A DNA stretch of 64,000 nucleotides from Chloroflexota bacterium (lineage in GTDB: Bacteria; Chloroflexota; Dehalococcoidia; Tepidiformales; Tepidiformaceae): the NCBI GenBank assembly GCA_016234445.1, contig JACRBT010000007.1, positions 1-64,000 on the forward strand, written 5' to 3'. How positions within the stretch are numbered: position 1 is the stretch's first letter; each line of letters opens with the position of its first letter. Below the pieces are notes generated by a model. That model saw only the letters and a list, made by a program, of their open reading frames with translations. It was not told the DNA's origin and did no database searches. A program made the translations under genes and the position numbers. This document shows positions 62,198 through 64,000 of this stretch, one piece after another.

Positions 62198-62611
62198 ATG
62201 AACGGGATGCCTCGCTTGCTCGCCGTTGCCGCCGTCGCCGTCCTCCTCCTCGCTGCCTGCGGAAGCGACAAGGCGCCCGCGGACAACGGAGTCTCCGATG
62301 AGGAGTACCTGCGCGTCCTCTGCACCGGCCTCGACAACTACTCCGACAGCCTCCTCGGCGCCGCGAAGCCGGACCAGATCGCGAAGGTCGTCCAGGACTA
62401 CATAACTGCGATGAAGGCCGTCACCCCGCCCAAGGACCTCGCCCCCTTCCACACCGCCTTCATCACCTACCTCGAACAGGGCTTCGCCGACCCGAAGGCG
62501 CTCCTCACCGTCTCCCCGCCCCGCCCCCCGGAAAAGGTCGCCAGCCGCCTCGTCGCGAAGGAACCCCAGGTCCCCGAATGCCAGGACGCCACCTTTTTCG
62601 GCCGCAAGTAA
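62198..62611 (+). CDS. Small predicted lipoprotein
   Basis: A 137-residue secreted protein. The signal (LLAVAAVAVLLLAAC) has a lipobox with Cys22 (from ATG 62198) or Cys19 (from ATG 62207), then a helical domain of about 100 residues. The exact start is uncertain: TAGCAT lies 7 nt before the second ATG. Function unknown. Confidence 0.75.
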   Translation: MNGMPRLLAVAAVAVLLLAACGSDKAPADNGVSDEEYLRVLCTGLDNYSDSLLGAAKPDQIAKVVQDYITAMKAVTPPKDLAPFHTAFITYLEQGFADPKALLTVSPPRPPEKVASRLVAKEPQVPECQDATFFGRK

Positions 62612-62645
62612 ACCGCCTCCGTCTGGTTCCACGCCAGCGGGGACG

Positions 62646-62651
62646 TATACT
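62646..62651 (+). promoter_or_regulatory. -10 element TATACT before ilvE
   Basis: TATACT is 41 nt upstream of the ilvE ATG; the -35 is weak. Unlike the leaderless genes, this one leaves room for a ribosome-binding site (AAGGAGC). Confidence 0.4.
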
Positions 62652-62692
62652 GGTCGAATCCCCGGCAGCCCCGGGCCAAGGAGCAACCGTCG

Positions 62693-63619
62693 ATGCCTAC
62701 ACCGTACGCGTACTTCCGCGGCGAAGTCGTCCCCCTGGAGCAGGCGAAGATCAGCGTGACCACCCACGCCCTCCACTACGGCACCGCGGTATTTGAAGGC
62801 ATTCGCGGCAACTGGAACCAGGACGACGGCTGCCACTACCTCTTCCGCCTCCGCGAACACTTCGAACGCCTCGCCCAGAGCTCGCGGATCATGATGCTCA
62901 ACCTCAAGGACTCCGTGGACCGCCTCTGCGAACTCAGCGTCGAGATCGTCGAGCGCAGCGGCTACACCGAGGACGTCTACCTTCGCCCCCTGGTCTACAC
63001 CAGCTCCGAACAGCTCGGCGTCCGCATCCACAACCTCGAACACGACGTCCTCATCTTCGTCGTCCCCTTCCCCGCCTACCTCCCCGACTCGGCCCGTTGC
63101 CACACCAGCACCTGGCGCCGCGTCAACGACACCGGCATCCCCCCGCGCGCCAAGGTCACCGGCATCTACGCCAACAGCGCCCTCGCCAAGACCGAGGCAA
63201 ACCTCAACGGCTTCGACGAGGCGATCATGCTCAACGAAGACGGCCACGTCTCCGAAGGCAGCGGCGAAAACATCTTCATGATCCGCAAGGGCAAGCTCAT
63301 CACCCCCGGGCCCGCCGACAATGTCCTCGAAGGCATCACCGCCGCCACCGTCGTCCAGCTCGCGAAGGACGAACTCGGCCTCGAAACGGTCGAACGCCAG
63401 ATCGACCGCTCCGAGCTCTACATCTGCGACGAGCTCTTCATGACCGGCACCGCCGCCCACCTCACCCCCGTCGTCGAAGTCGACCGCCGGCCCGTGGGGA
63501 CTGGCCTCCCCGGTCCCCTGACGAGCAAGCTCAGCAACCTTTTCTACGACGCCATCCGCGGCAAGAACGAGAAGTACAGGCATTGGTGCACGCCCGCCCG
63601 CGTCCGCGTCTCCCGCTGA
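62693..63619 (+). CDS. ilvE: Branched-chain amino acid aminotransferase
   Basis: PLP-dependent class IV aminotransferase of 308 residues that makes valine, leucine and isoleucine. Lys154 in PRAKVTGIYANSALAKTEA is the PLP lysine. The signature EDGHVSEGSGENIF is present. It has a strong ribosome-binding site (CAAGGAGC). The following PH-domain gene overlaps its end. Confidence 0.94.
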   Translation: MPTPYAYFRGEVVPLEQAKISVTTHALHYGTAVFEGIRGNWNQDDGCHYLFRLREHFERLAQSSRIMMLNLKDSVDRLCELSVEIVERSGYTEDVYLRPLVYTSSEQLGVRIHNLEHDVLIFVVPFPAYLPDSARCHTSTWRRVNDTGIPPRAKVTGIYANSALAKTEANLNGFDEAIMLNEDGHVSEGSGENIFMIRKGKLITPGPADNVLEGITAATVVQLAKDELGLETVERQIDRSELYICDELFMTGTAAHLTPVVEVDRRPVGTGLPGPLTSKLSNLFYDAIRGKNEKYRHWCTPARVRVSR

Positions 63620-64000
63620 GCGAAGCCGCCTTCCACCCACCTCGCGCCCTTGGCGTGATCGTGGGTGGCGCCTTCGCGGCCTGGGCGGCGGCCCTGGCCG
63701 TGCTCACCGGCCGCCTCGCCGTCGGCGCCGAAGCCGAGTTCAAGACGTTCCTCGCCTGGCTCGCGACGGCCGTCCTCGTCGGGCTCGCCGTCGTCTTTGC
63801 GAACTGGGCCTACTCCGTCGCCCGCCTCGCCTACGTCATCGACCAGTCTGCCCTCACCATCCGCTGGGGCTTCCGCCGCGTCGTCATCCCCCTCGACACC
63901 ATCCAGCGAATGCTCCCTGGCCGCACCCTCGACGAGGCCCACGTCGCCGGGCTCAACTGGTGGGGCTGCCACGTTGGTGGCGCCGACGTAAAGCGCCTCG
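63586..64000 (+). CDS. Bacterial PH-domain-type membrane protein (3' partial)
   Basis: The reading frame is open to the end of the window, so the C-terminus is missing. After two predicted helices (about 22-46 and 58-82) comes a strand pattern YVIDQSALTIRWGFRRVVIP, typical of a bPH2/YdbT-type membrane-anchored PH domain. The start is uncertain: GTG 63586 overlaps ilvE by 34 bp, or GTG 63655 avoids the overlap. Confidence 0.6.
   Translation, partial: MHARPRPRLPLSEAAFHPPRALGVIVGGAFAAWAAALAVLTGRLAVGAEAEFKTFLAWLATAVLVGLAVVFANWAYSVARLAYVIDQSALTIRWGFRRVVIPLDTIQRMLPGRTLDEAHVAGLNWWGCHVGGADVKRL

Overview
The window is GC-rich bacterial chromosome with gene-dense, C-ending codon usage and many GTG/TTG starts. 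It most resembles a monoderm of the Chloroflexota, possibly near the Tepidiformia/Dehalococcoidia. This is inference from overall protein style, a Gram-positive-type LexA box, a flagellar locus with no P-ring or L-ring genes, and a sortase; no 16S rRNA gene is present to test it.

Layout. Positions 1-5.5 kb carry the end of a K+-independent proton-pumping pyrophosphatase, a deaminase, a Phd/VapC toxin-antitoxin pair, an acetyltransferase behind an attenuator-like leader, and a cyclic-di-AMP riboswitch with terminator ahead of a 72-residue zinc-ribbon gene. Positions 5.7-34.3 kb are a large flagellar locus, starting with a NarL-type regulator: flbD-motA-motB-fliL-fliN/Y-fliO-P-Q-R-flhB-flhA-flhF-like-pilZ-sigma28, then two small genes, one of them an LPDTG surface protein, then flgF/G-flgG-flgM-flgN-flgK-flgL, three tandem flagellins, flaG-fliD-fliS-fliT-like, a sortase, a second FlgM and an OmpR-type regulator. 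FliE/F/G/H/I/K/M, FlgB/C/D/E and chemotaxis genes are absent here and must lie elsewhere if the flagellum is functional.

Positions 34.4-46.8 kb are accessory: a collagen-like protein, an SOS-type dnaE2 with a LexA box and flanking hairpin repeats, a second Phd/VapC pair, a lipoprotein beta-propeller, a probable Mn2+ (yybP-ykoY) riboswitch driving a 75-residue ORF, TerC and a TerB-like gene, a multidomain membrane fusion protein, and a divergent cupin/TetR pair. Positions 46.8-64 kb are mostly housekeeping: tRNA-Val, a 5'-3' exonuclease, an O-antigen-ligase-type protein, dxr-rseP, a sugar isomerase, DUF433 antitoxins (one next to a toxin remnant), nadB-nadC, def, enolase, two DinB-like genes, a membrane-tethered LuxR regulator, a branched-chain aminotransferase and a truncated PH-domain gene.

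The most notable signals are the sortase plus LPDTG substrate embedded in the flagellar regulon, a FlhF homologue lacking the GTPase catalytic motifs, two FlgM paralogues, two riboswitches upstream of previously unassigned small proteins, and a recurrent -10 hexamer placed exactly 6 nt before start codons, which suggests leaderless transcription.
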